Part shown: positions 38,661 to 50,755 of the stretch, in pieces
Position numbering within the stretch: position 1 is the first letter of the stretch
Layout: every line of letters begins with the position of its first letter
From: Triplophysa rosa
Lineage: Eukaryota > Chordata > Actinopteri > Cypriniformes > Nemacheilidae
Direction: 5' to 3'
NCBI RefSeq assembly: GCF_024868665.1
Contig: NC_079891.1
Location: forward strand, 19,830,953 to 19,894,952
Length of the DNA stretch: 64,000 bases
Translations under genes and position numbers: made by a program
The notes under the pieces: generated by a model
Databases searched by the model: none
Seen by the model: the letters and a program-made list of their open reading frames with translations, nothing else
What the model was told of the DNA's origin: nothing

Positions 38661-41600
38661 TCAGGTATGTCCTGTAGCTGGGGCGTCCCCTAGGCGGATG
38701 CTGCCGAGGAAGGTGGTGTGGTTGCTCATGGAGATGGAGGTGTCTTCGTACACCATGCGGATGGAGATCCTCTGCCGGGCTCGCAATAAACAAACACCAG
38801 CAGTGTAACAGGTGTTGAACTTGCGCTGGCCGGTCTCAATGCTTCTTGTGCAGCGCAGGAATGGAGTCTTATCTACCATCACCTCATAACTTGCTATGTC
38901 TGTAAAATTCAGGTAATATACCTGGGGCACAGAGCGAGAGAGACACAAAAATGCAAGTGAAATAATAGTAGTTATTGTCTGATCTTGTTAATATTGTAAA
39001 ATGGTATTGATATTTTTATGTTTGTGTATGTGGAGTAGAGTTAGTCCAGGGACTGTACTCACTTCTACCTGACTATATATAAAGTATGTTCCGTCAAGTA
39101 GGACCTCCAACTCTCCAGAGCGGGAGTGCATTTTAAACACTCTCTGATGAATTGAAATCATTCTCCAATTCTTCAACACACCTTCTGACAAATCTCACAA
39201 ACAGACATCAGTAAATACTCAATCATCTGTTATGGCACCAGTGACACACAAATGGACACATGCACATCTGACTATTTTGCTATTAAACAAAATAAGCTAA
39301 TGATTCCAGAGTAATGATATTTTCTATCAATTAACCCGCAAACAATCCAGCTGTTTGAGTTTCATTATAATAACTGTAATAATTTTAGCAAATGTTTTTA
39401 TTATGGAATAAGAATGTAATATATGCACACACACAATATCAATATGCATTCTTAAACATGTGGCGGTCTATGCGAGAGAACATTATTTAACTCTTACCTT
39501 CTTTCACTTGAATAGTGGTCTCTTGACCCTGAAGATGCACCACAGCTGGCTAAAAAAATAAAACTATGTTCAAGCCACATATTCAAAATTGATTTACATA
39601 CTGTAAATATACACGCAAACAGATTTACACAAACATCTGTACTTGACACTAGTGATAGATCGATATATCGCAGTGGCTGATATATTAGGTTGATATTTGG
39701 ATTTTTTTATTATTGGCATCGGCTGATACATTTTTACAAATGGCCAATTTGTCTTAATGTCAAACCAGTATTTGGCACATAGTAAAATGACCGCAGTAAA
39801 ATGGGTCATGTGATGTGGATGAGATGCAAATATAGTATGGTAAGTAGTACAAATAATAATACATTTAAATTTCGATATATTTTATTTATTCATATTTAGC
39901 CATATTAAGCTGATTAAATGTTAAGCTACATGTTACGTACTAATCTCGTAATACATAATAAGTGTTCATTTAGTTTCACCAGTTTTCTGTATGTCTCTCA
40001 TTTATGCATAACACAAATGCAATGCATTTACATTTGTGTTATATCGGCCTCTTATTGAGCAACCAGCCACATTGATTTATTAATATCGGTATCAGTATCG
40101 GCCATTAAAAAACTCCATATTGGTCAACACCACATGACACAAGCTGCTTGATTCTTTTGAACAGAAATATTCAGTGGGATGAAGAAGAGCGATACCTGTG
40201 TTTCTTTGTGTTTGCCTCTATCTGCACCACCTGTTGATACACAGCAAAACAGAATATCAGAATGCAATTTCTGATAAGTTTACTTACATGCGTGTCACCC
40301 AAACTATACTTGAATGAACTTTAATTGTAGGAAAAGCCACCAAGATGATAAAGCATGACTGTGAAATCAGTAACTCTTCAGTGTTGTTTTTTGTGTCAGG
40401 TGGCATGTGTCTTTGTTAACCTGAATGTCCCTGTGGTCCAGGTGGACCTTGTGGTCCGGGTGGCCCGGCGGGTCCAGGAGGGCCCGGGGGACCAGAGGGG
40501 CCCATTGCATTAGTGCCTGGGATCCCCGGTATCCCTGGTATTCCAGGGGGGCCTTGTGGACCAGGTGGACCTGGAGGTCCTGGAGCGCCAGGGGGCCCTT
40601 TCTTGCCTAAACAGATAGAAGGAGAAATATCATTTTTATATTACAATACAAAATTATATTTACTCTTACATGCATATTATTTGCCATGTTTGAGAGTATA
40701 TATGCCTTGTAAACGTATGCAAACCAATCAGCTTCAGAATATTTGGAAACTGAAAAACTTCATTGCAAACTGTCACTTAATATTTATTAGCATGCATAAA
40801 GAAACAGAATAGTGTGACTGAAAATATGAAATTACCCTTTTTCCGATCTCCTTTCTTTTTTCCGTTAGCTTCTGAAAGAAAGTGCAACAGGAAACAAGAA
40901 AAGGTAATTAGAAATGTATCATTGAACATTCTCAACAGCTAGTCTGTCACAATGCAGGAAAATGTTTTTGAATTGGAGTTCCAGAAAAGAAGATAATTGT
41001 TGTAAAGAGACAGTCTGTCAACTTCTTTTGTTCAGAATAATAAACCCAATTCTATGTGGAACGAATATTGCACCTGGCTGGCGTCAATACACGTGTGTTT
41101 ATGCAGTATGTATACACATGTCCTATCATATTTTATAAGTTTTCTGTTTATCAACAAGCTGACTGTAACACAACTGGTTGATTCAAGTCAAAACATGTCC
41201 ACTAAAAGCTTATTTGTTTATGTGCATGTGTAACAAATTGAGCAAATCTGTAATAAACATGCTGGACAAAATCAACTGTTTTGTGGATTAAAAACCAGCC
41301 TAAACACACACTGAGAAACAAATTCACAATCATTTTCAGGAGACAGATCTATGTTCCTAAGGCCTGAGGTCATTCTGTGCTTGCGTTGGCCAATATTCTG
41401 AGGCTTTTTTCACAATAAAATAACTTCAAGTCATTTGTAAATGACTTGCTGCTTTTGTGTTGTCTGGTGGGCTTCGCACGCGATATTTCTCTCTCAAAGC
41501 GCAGAATATCGAAAGTAAAAAAAAACAACTTGCTGTTTTTAATCATTTCCTATAATCCTCCATTTTTCTCATCACATGAAAAACAACAAAGCAAAAAGAG

Positions 41601-42820
41601 GGAGCGAGAGAACGAGAGGTTTATGTTGGGTGGAAATCACACAAGCTGATTTACATAACAACATGTGTAAACATAAAATCAAACAAGCATAACAAAAAAC
41701 ATACACAACTGCAAGCAGAAAACATGACCTCCACCTGTCTTCAGTCCGAGTATGCAGTCCATGTCATCTATATACAAAAATCAAAGACAAATTCCCTAAA
41801 AAAACACGTTGTGTTGTTTACATACCACCTGCAATCCAGTTTAACAGGGTTAAGCAGTGCGTTTTGCTGGTATAGGGCCATGTCACACATTTCATTGAGA
41901 TAACAGCATGTTATCTCTGAGATAACTGTGTAATGTTTGTTTATTAAAGATGATTTTGATGATTGTTAAAGAAAGCGCCAGATTCACAAACATCTTTGCA
42001 TTTTGCCTGCTGCAGTTTACACAGCACTATTGTTGCCCACTGAGGGCAGGTTGTAAATTAAAGTTTATTTGATGTTTGTACGTCATGCTCTTGTGATTTC
42101 TTGGCAGCAGAAACGGATCGATTGTGTGTGTGTGTTTACAGTATGTCTGTGGTGTGGGTCATGTATTTTGTTTTGTCAGGTGCCTGACAGGTATTCATGC
42201 TTAAAAAGCGACTGTTTACCAATTACAACAAGATAACAAAAAATCTCTTTAAAAATCTGTAACTACCCAGATGTCTTATGAATGAAATGATGAAAATTAA
42301 TGTTAATTAAATTAATGTTATCTTTACATTAAATTACAGATTTAAAGGGATAGTTCACCTAAAAATGAAATTTCAGCCACCCTTTACTTATCCTCTTGTT
42401 AACCTTCTTTCTTCTGGAGAACTCAAAAGAAGATATTTTGAAGAATGTTGGTGACCAAACATTTGCGGAACCCATTTACCATGTACTAAAACTCATTTAT
42501 TGTACAGACACACAATTGATACTGCCATTGTTCAGTTACCACCATTCTCCAAAATATCTTCTTTTGTGTTCTCAGAAGAATGAAAGTCAAACAGGTTTTA
42601 AATGACAAGAGGGTGAGTAAATGATGACAGAATTTACATTTTTTAGCAAACTATCCCTTTAAAGTATCACATCATGTGCTTTTAATAATCACAGGTTTTG
42701 TTAAGTTTCTGATAAATCTGCACCACTGGTTCAATAAACTCCCTCTGCTGGTAAACCTTGAGCGCTTGGATCACCAGCCAAATTTTCCATTCATATTTAC
42801 GTCGAGTTTCTAGATTGCAG

Positions 42821-42864
<44 letters not shown>

Positions 42865-45800
42865 GCTGATAAACAACACGTCAAAAAAATCAAACCCTGA
42901 AAATGTGATAAGCGCAGTAATGAGTGCTTTTAACTGCTGAAATAGCAGCTTTTAACTCTCTGCATGTGTGCGTGTTTGCCTACATGAAAACCATGTAGGT
43001 TAAAAGAATCTTGAAGGAGTTACTTGACAGTGGTATGCCTGTGTTTGTTTTAAACGGGAAAAAAGAACGAGTGTTAAAAGTCTTTAATGAATGGAACAAA
43101 TTAGCATCAAAGACAGCCATTATTGGAACCATATTTCACACCAAACATCCAGCTGCACTCACATATGCACCAACCACCATCTGTACATTCACAAGTGCAT
43201 GTTTATGAAGCCAAAAGCAACAAAGTGTTGGAGTTTGTGTAAGTCCATGTGTAAATGTTTTGACCCGTGAATCTGAGTAGTAGGAAAAGAAAGCATGGCC
43301 TGTGAGTGTGGGAATTTATATAAATATGGCTTATTGAATTAATATCATTTTAAATTATTATTTGCATTTAGCATTATTCTATGTTCAGCCAAACAGATGG
43401 TCACACACATGGTGGGTTTTCATGTTTTATGGGGACTTTCCATAGACAATGATATGAATGTTGAATCCCCTAAACCTAACTGAAATTTAACTCCTCACAC
43501 AAACTTCATTTTTACGTTTTTAAATAGACGTCATTTAGTTTGATGATTTATAATCTGTTTTCCTCATAGGGACCAAAGAAAAATGTCCCAACAAGGTCAA
43601 AAATCCCAACACGACCACACACACAGGGTCTAAAATGATCACACAACGCAATGTGTTAAACTCAAAAATGGCTTTGGCCAGTAACTTTATAAGACATAAT
43701 ACAACATAACATGATTTAATCTATCGCTATTCACGTCTAACGTCGTTTATGTAGTTTAAGACATGTTTTTCTCCAAAACAAAATCACCATGTATTTCCAT
43801 AACAGGTGCAGCTTCATGTAGAGACATTAACTTACTCATCCCCTAATAAAAAACCCATTTTGGACATACTTTGGACTGCACACACAATTTAACACTAGGT
43901 GGAGTAACTCACACATAATACTCCTTTAACACAATTTGATGCATTCATTTTTTCCCCAATCAAATCTGATCAACTGGTGTTATGACATTCTACAAAAATG
44001 TTATATTAAACCAATTAAACTACTACAATGTGAGTTATAATGTGTGTAGGTTCAAAATGAGCTCACAATAATAAATGAGATCCATAGTTTTTAAAAACTC
44101 ATTCACCCTGTCAGGGTATATTCTGCGCTAACATTCGGCTGGCTGTACATTATCCCCCCATTAAACGGCTACTTGCCACGAGTCATTATTAAACATGAAA
44201 TATTGATTTGAAACATTTCATAAGCTTATTTGTAAAAAAATACAAACCTTCCGTGAGGAAAATGTTCTATTGCAAGGCAAAAAAATTGCTTGTTTGCTTT
44301 GTTGTCTTGGTTTAGTCATTTGTAAATCTCAAGAAATCTCATTATTAATTAGACATATTCATATTTAATCTATGTATAATATTACACTGCACCAGTCAAG
44401 GTGACTCGCAGTACACGAGGGACCCTGTGTTTTTCTTGATTGGAACATCAGGGAATAACACACCTTGCAATGTCACGACTAGCCAATCAGAATCAAGTAT
44501 TCCAGAGTGCTGTGTATTAATTCTACGTGCCAGTATGTTAGGGATTTATTTAAGACTTGAAACATTACCACACTGTTGTCTGGATCTGAATCAAACAGAG
44601 ATTTACAGCTCAGCATATTACAGGCATTGTTTCCGGCATCCATCTGTAGCACACCTGATTGTGTCACTCTTCTAGTGTGTGCATGTGTTTAAGAGAAGTG
44701 AATGCTCAATAGAACACATAAGCTCTGCATCCCACATGCATACAGAGAACCAAATTGAAAAAGAAATCTTCAAACAGAATCTTCAAAAGGATCTGATGTC
44801 TGTGGAAAGATGTGATTAGATGTTACATTTGAGGAATTGATGCTTGTTGTAGATCATGAGCAGATCCTTCAAGGTACACCTCCGGGATCAATGCCTGGTC
44901 ACAACTTCAATGGGACCAATCAATCAAATATGTTTTCCTACCCGATGTTACTGGAAAACATTTGTACAAGTTGGTGATTTTGTATGAATACGTACAATAT
45001 TAATTGTTCAAAATTGTTACTATTAGAAAAGACAAGCATGATGTTTCAACCCTAACCTTCTAATTAAATACATCTCTACCTGTTATTCCGGCCACAAAAC
45101 AACAGCGTAAATCCAAGCAACTGTCCAGTGCTGAAATAGGGGGTGGGGTGAGGGTTTCCAAGACACTTTATGGGGATAGGGCTAAGCTCACGTACCAATT
45201 TGATTTGGCCAGATTTCATATCCAATTAATATTTAACTTGTTTTCTCTAACTGGAGGGATTTGGACATCCATTAAACAGGTCTGTTCTTTATGCATTGTC
45301 AGATCTCTGTAACAGATCTTCCTTCTGGTGCTCGCAGTATGCGTGTCCGGATGTGATTCAACAAACTTATCTGTGCGTGTAGACATTTACAGCACTCGCG
45401 GCATTAATGCTGTTGGTTCCTGCCAGACGTTCTCTTAGGCCACGTCCCATTAGCCAATCTTTCAGTCCTAAGCATCATTTGCATAGTTGCCGGAGAATCG
45501 GAGAGAGTCGTTGCACGCGACCACGTCTCCCGGGGGGAGAACGTTAACAGCCTTAGTGACTCAACTCCCTGCTGACCCTCCGATAACATCCAACCTGTTT
45601 GATCTCATCGATTAGTTGGTGGGCCGAACTCTCTTGGTCTTGGCAGTGGAACGGATCAAATGCAAACCGTATAACGCAAACTGTGATTTGTACCTCATGG
45701 TGATTGTGTTACGGAGATCTTTAATGGGGAACAGTCTGTGTTTGTTTGATAAATGTGGATATTTTTAATCATTAAAGCTGTGCTTGACAGGAAATCAGAG

Positions 45801-47678
45801 ACAAATATCAAAGTCTGTCAACTCCCTTCTATTCTTAAAAGGTTAGTGACAGAGATCCAACAGAAGCGGGAGAGGTTTCAGCAAATACAGTTGTTAGTAA
45901 TTACACTGAGCTCTTTTTTGAAGAAAAGGGAAACAGCTTGTGTGTGTTTGACTTTGACAAGGCACTGAAATAAAATCAGGCTTTATCCCATTTAAATGTT
46001 CATATCATAACCACTCAACACGCCGATCACAATAATTTGATCCAAATTATTTATATGAAATAAACTCAATCATTGTGTGCTTGACAAATAGCCATCCAAA
46101 TAGGGAATTTAAGGGACTGTAGAAATGCCATTAAATGGACGTGTTATGCAGTGTTCCAAATGAATTTAGAATACAACATTTTTGACAAACTTTAAGTAAA
46201 GAATTCTGAAATGTAATGTTATTTATTTAATATACATTATTTATATAATATTTATTTTAACATATCTCTGCTGTCCTTCTGAAACCTCATACCGCAGTTA
46301 TTATAGTTTTGATTTTAGTTTTATTAAGTGTTATTTTTAGATTTTTAGTTTTTGCAATTTTGGTATATGCTTTTGTCATTCTACTATTCATATTTTTTTA
46401 TGTTGCTGTATAATATTAATTATTTTTTATTGTAGTTTTTGTTTATTATTATAATTTTAGTGCTTTAAACTTATTTCAGTTTATTTTCGAGGCAACATTA
46501 AAATTTTTCCTTTAGCCAAGTTTTTCTAATAATTTTTAGATCCATATTTTATTTGATTTCAATGACCAGAAACGTTTCCAAAGTTTTAATTTTGGTAAAC
46601 TAAAAATAACCTTTCCTCATACCTCCATATTTCGTGATTTTTTTGCCATAAATAATTATTTTAAGTCACCCTTTATGTTTATCATTTGGTTTTGCAAATA
46701 TCTAACCAATACTATTTTTTTTAAAAGCGCTTGTCAACTTTGACAACACAGTATTTAATCATTTTAAAAGTCCAGTGTTTTTTACATTTCCTAAAAAACT
46801 GTGAATTTGGACATGCAAGGTTTTGGAATAAAGACTACGATAAATTACTGTAAAAAAAGCTGACTTAAAATTAGCTTAGCTTCATAAGTTGTTTCAACTT
46901 GCTATTTTACATTATGGCAAGTGGTTAAGTTGATTTCACTTATTAAAAAAAATAGAAATTGCTCAATCTTTGATGAGTTGAAGTAATTAACATTAAACGC
47001 TTTAAAAAGTTAGTAAAGCCAATTTGATTGTACTTAAACAATTTTAAGCAGCAAAAATCACTATTTCTTCTCACATAATATAACATCTACTTAAATCGGG
47101 ATTTTATGTCTGTTTATTTGGAAATGCAGAATATTGAATAGTCAGATGTTCCACACTGCAAAAACAAACCCTTTAAGGATGATACTAGACTGCCATAACA
47201 TGTGATAATGTTGATCTGACATATAGAACACGTGTATATCTGCAGAATATCAGTCATCCGATACTCTGCTACATATAGGCTTCAGCATCGCTAATCGAAA
47301 CCATGTGAACGTGTGAGATTGAATATGTGCAACAATGTTTGTGTACCGTGATTGTGCGTTATCCATGTTGTATCAGTATTTAGTTTGGCACATCACACAC
47401 ACAGGTGCAAAAGCTGAAACAGTAGAACCTCCAATCGGAGCCAGTGACTGCACAGCCATAATCAAAGCCAAAACCACCTGCCAATCAAACCTCTGCCAAC
47501 TGGAGCCAATCACGGCCACGGAAAGAGGAGTAGGTAACCAAAGCCGCACGAGAACGAGCGAGAGGCGCAATATCGGTTTGTTATAAGCTACTACAATGGA
47601 AAAAAGAGAGGGATTTCACATATAAACTACTGGTGAGCGCAGCATCACCCAGTAATGAGTAAGATGGAAGGAATGAAC

Positions 47679-47730
<52 letters not shown>

Positions 47731-47979
47731 CGTAGCATGATCAAATGAAGGAAATGCATCTTGTTCTGAACTCTAAACCACATCAAAGAACAATGCTGGC
47801 AATCTCACAGACCTTATACTCACACATGTATACACACACGTAACAACACACACACTGCCTTAATATAAGCTCCAAATTGCATGAATACCAACCACGCACA
47901 CAAAGGTTTTTTTTTTACCTGAACGCTTGGTGCGATGAATGACCGTTTCCAGCTCTTGCGTACGATCCCTCCATCTGCT
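38661..47979 (-). CDS. eda: Ectodysplasin A, seven 3' exons, 5'-partial
   Basis: Minus-strand exons: 47979-47919, 40871-40836, 40606-40421, 40230-40196, 39549-39498, 39193-39063, 38921-38661; phases join, giving 253 residues to the stop. EDA is a type II membrane TNF-family ligand released by furin. It signals through EDAR (A1) or EDA2R/XEDAR (A2) in scale, tooth, fin-ray and skin-appendage development. Visible in order: HRTKRS with the RXKR furin site; a basic [11 protein letters not shown] stretch; the collagen stalk; then the TNF domain from PAVVHLQGQ through [54 protein letters not shown] and [16 protein letters not shown]. The first exon with the cytoplasmic tail and membrane anchor is not found up to 64000, so intron 1 exceeds 16 kb, as in mammals where this intron is very large. 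The C terminus is extended by TGHT. Confidence 0.95.
39063..39069 (-). promoter_or_regulatory. eda: Tandem splice donors for the EDA-A1/EDA-A2 choice
   Basis: The exon can end at 39063 (donor GTGAGT) or six bases earlier at 39069 (donor GTAGAA). The longer form encodes YSQVEVYY, the shorter YSQVYY. This is the two-residue Val-Glu difference that in mammals switches receptor preference between EDAR and XEDAR. Confidence 0.75.
39650..40130. repeat. Old hAT-like non-autonomous element (CGATATATCG type)
   Basis: The left end holds GATCGATATATCGCAGTGGC and the right end ATATCGGTATCAGTATCGGCC. This resembles the well-preserved element at 61438-62005, which carries the same ATCGGCC/ATATCGG theme. 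The exact ends and target duplication are not readable. Confidence 0.4.
40421..40606 (-). other. eda: eda collagen-stalk exon
   Basis: Encodes 19 Gly-X-Y triplets in two runs of ten and nine separated by the short interruption between GTN and GPS, the same position where mammalian EDA has its break. It mediates multimerisation of TNF trimers. The GGN-rich DNA is nearly a short tandem repeat. Confidence 0.9.
40880..42343. other. eda intron 2 (left part)
   Basis: No exon or clear element between the 36-base eda exon and the family A MITE. Confidence 0.5.
42344..42662. mobile_element. Palindromic MITE, copy 6 of family A
   Basis: AAAGGGATAGTTCACC at the left and CTATCCCTTTAAAG at the right, with internal arms (AAAAGAAGATATTTTGAAGAA against its complement). 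It lies in an eda intron. Confidence 0.82.
42829..42860. repeat. (TA)16 microsatellite
   Basis: Uninterrupted alternating TA. Confidence 0.95.
43408..43625. repeat. Dispersed repeat family P, copy 1
   Basis: It contains TTTCATGTTTTATGGGGACT..CCATAGACA, and later TCCTCATAGGGACCAAA, ending in an ACACAC tract. The same motifs in the same order recur at 48424-48645, also in the eda intron. Confidence 0.6.
44110..44521. mobile_element. MITE of family M, copy 2 (reverse orientation)
   Basis: It starts with CTGTCAGGGTATATTCTGCG and GGCTGTACATTATCC and ends with CCAATCAGAATCAAGTATTCC, the reverse complement of the start of copy 1 at 28831. Both flanks of the family are seen here without interruption. 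Confidence 0.65.
44522..46290. other. eda intron sequence
   Basis: No recognisable feature. Confidence 0.4.
46295..46620 (-). repeat. A-rich dispersed repeat, copy 2 (family R)
   Basis: The reverse complement matches 5790-6125 in motif order (for example ATTGAAATCAAATAAAAT, GCACTAAAATTATAAT, TACAGCAACATAAAAAAAT). Confidence 0.6.
46621..47681. other. eda intron sequence
   Basis: An AAGTTG/CAACTT-containing stretch at 46850-47070 may be another decayed MITE. Nothing coding is seen. Confidence 0.35.
47682..47730. repeat. (GA)n microsatellite
   Basis: About 24 GA units with a single interruption (AGCGAG) near 47720, starting about 190 bases from the end of an eda exon. Confidence 0.95.
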
Positions 47980-48423
47980 CTGTGAGAATGAAGAGATGAA
48001 GGGATGAGAATTATTGAAAATACAATGCAGAAGAACAAAATGACTTCATGGAGCCATTTCAAAGGATTTCACATTTGCACTCCAGGTTGCATTTAAGCCA
48101 AGAGATGATCAATGAAACAAATTTTTCATAAAGTAAATGTCACCATGTAAACTGAAACTACACACGAACTACACCCCTGTTGAAAGACAATGCTCTGAAC
48201 GTAATGAAAGACTGTGAGATTGTGTGTGTTTGTGTAGACTGAAACCCCGTGGATTTACAACAGTATGACATTCCAGTGGAGTGAACAAGCACACAAATCT
48301 TGCTTGAACTTAATGAATTATATAGAAAGGGACTCAGGAATCTGAAGTCATGTCAAACACACACAAACACACAGAAAATCATTGAGAACAGAGCAATGCT
48401 GCTGTAAGCCTAAAGGAAAACCC

Positions 48424-48645
48424 AAACACGCATGTTGGGTTTCCATGTTTTATGGGAACTTTCCATAGACATAAGATTTTAATACTGTGAAAACTGTATA
48501 TTCCACTCTAGCCCTCACCGTACCCCTAAAACCTTCTGTCATTTTGACCTTTTCAAATAAACCTCATTTACTTTATAAGCTGTTATTCTCATTAGGACTA
48601 AAAATGGTCCCCATACTATAGGGTTTACCAGGACAGGACACACAA
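48424..48645. repeat. Dispersed repeat family P, copy 2
   Basis: Shares TCCATGTTTTATGGGAACTTT..CCATAGACA, CTCATTAGGACTAAA and the terminal ACAC tract with 43408-43625. Confidence 0.6.
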
Positions 48646-50289
48646 ATATTAAGAAACAAACTTATTTAATGGTAATTCTATAGTAACATGGTACTAAATG
48701 ACAACCATTTTAATATGGTATTTACAAGGATACTTTAAAGAGTATTACCAGCGTACATATCCAATGATGGTATTGCTATGGTCGCATGTTCACAAACCTT
48801 TTGGAAGACGATTGAAGTCAGAAAATGCAGAAAATGTTGAGAAACAGAAGATCAGTTTTATTAGAGATAAGATGTCACAAGTAACTGCGTTACTGCTCAC
48901 TCATATCTGATATACTAAGGATCTTTTGCCAAGTCTTGTGAATGACATGCACATGTTCACGCTCTTCCAAATATTTTCTTTGGATTGTAATTTTAGTTTA
49001 AAAATGCACATAGCTGGCGGTTCAAACACAGTATTTGACTGCCAGTCAAGTAGGAGGTGCATTGCGATGGATTAGCACTTACATTACAAATGCATTGTGG
49101 TTGCACGCTTTTGACTGCCTCTGAATGTGGTTGAGTGATATGACCGCAAAACATTTCACAAACCCTACAATTTTAGTATCTTAATACCTACCAGCCAGGT
49201 GTAAACGGGGTCAGCCAGAGAGAAAGAGAGCAGCAGTAGCAAACCTATCTCTGCTTTGTTTCACACAAGAGTCGTGTTACTAGGCCTAGACTGGCATTGT
49301 CATCCTCATTGGTCCTCTTTATTCTTTTGTGATTGTAAATGAGCAGTGGATTATTGGAGAAAGAAGGACACACTCACACGGTAGGGTTAGCAGGGTCATG
49401 CTGTGGTGGGTGGGGGCGTTGTGGTAAAATTTGTGTGATCAGACGAGCCAATAAATCATGAAGTTCAACTCTGGAGTGTGTTACGTGAACTGTGAATTCA
49501 TTTGTCCTATTCACTCTTGAAAAAAGGGTGTGTTACAATGCCATAGTAGAACCATTTTTGGCTAAAGCACTTCATAAAGAAACGTTAACACCCTAAGAAC
49601 ATTTATGCTTCACAAAAATTGTGTCTCTGTGGCACTGCCATCTTTTGTTAAGAGTGTTGAGTGTGAACAGAAGTTTGTGTGATTACCAGTAAGATGACAC
49701 TGAGATCTGTAAACACCTTGCTGTGTCAAACTCCAACTAATTCAGTGTGTTTGAAATGTGATACTGTAGTAGGCCTGTCTTCTTGCCAGAGGATGTACCA
49801 GCCTTTGGACATGATGTTCTGGCTCAGGGCGTTTGTGTGTAAGAAAATAGTTCTTCACAATTCCAATCACCTGCTTATTCACAATTACGACAAAGAAGAC
49901 GATCAATTACGGGAAGAAGGGACAGTTTACATATCGGTAAAATCCTTGATGGAAATGAAATATATTTGGCCCGCTGTCTGTGAAAGCACAAGACTCTATT
50001 ACAGGTTTAAACACATGACACGAACACACATATGGTGTATATGGGTGGGTATACACTGGGATACAACACGATAAATGAAAAAAAGTATATTTAAGGACAT
50101 CCTAAAAACACACCATATGAAAAGTAAATAAATATAGTTGTTTTTCTAAAATGTATAGCATGTTCTCTTATACTATAAATTGATATTTGGTATTGTGAAT
50201 TGTTTATAGTTGGTATCGTTCTTGGTCTTTTATATTTTGTCTTGTTAACGGTACACAAAAATAAAAATTATTTTATTATTGATTGCATG
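48646..50289. other. eda intron 1 sequence
   Basis: No convincing exon. The 131-codon open stretch at 49679-50074 lacks any recognisable domain, conserved motif or splice context. Confidence 0.4.
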
Positions 50290-50530
50290 GTAATCATAGG
50301 GGAACCACTTTAAGTGCTATATAGAACCATATCTTGGTTCTTCAGAGGTTCTTCAGCGGTTCTTTGGGATGACTGAGGTGCTGTATAGAACCGCTGAGGA
50401 ACCCCTTCCGTATAAAGAACCTGTTAAGCACCTCTGAAGAACCAAGATATGGTTCTTTATAGCACTTAAAGTGGTTCCCCTACGATTACGAGCCAAGAAC
50501 CACTTTTAGTACTATATAGCACCCTTTTTT
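50290..50530. mobile_element. Hairpin MITE (AGTGCTATA..GAACC type)
   Basis: The left arm (GGGGAACCACTTTAAGTGCT, then AACCATATCTTGGTTCTTCAG) and the right arm from CTGAAGAACCAAGATATGG onward are near-perfect reverse complements of about 60 bases around a short centre. Confidence 0.82.
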
Positions 50531-50534
50531 ACAG

Positions 50535-50755
50535 TATGACTCCTTCTCTGAAACACAAAATAAGATATTTAAAAATGTCTCAGTGGTTTTAAATCCATAC
50601 AATGGAAGTCAATGGGGGCCATTGTTGTTTGGTTACCAACGTCCCTCAAAATATATTTTTTCTGTGTTCTACAGAAGAAAGTCATAAAGGTTTAAAATGG
50701 CATAAGGGTGAGTAAATGATGAAAAAAAAATTTTTTGGGGGGGTGAACTATTCCT
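50535..50755. mobile_element. Palindromic MITE, copy 7 of family A, left-truncated
   Basis: The right end is intact (AAGGGTGAGTAAATGATGA, then GGGTGAACTATTCC), with a central palindrome around TCCATACAATGGAAGTCAATGG. The outer left terminus is missing next to the hairpin MITE at 50290-50530. Confidence 0.7.

Noticed and set aside
40425..40610. Plus-strand frame in the glycine/proline-rich block at 40.5 kb
   Set aside because: It is the antisense shadow of the eda collagen exon.
42829..42860. Replication origin or CRISPR-like array at the TA repeat
   Set aside because: It is a plain microsatellite. No spaced direct repeats with unique spacers occur anywhere in the window.
49679..50074. 131-codon open frame in the putative eda intron
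   Set aside because: No recognisable motif, no hydrophobic or repeat pattern, no splice context and A/T-rich composition; length is within chance for 64 kb.
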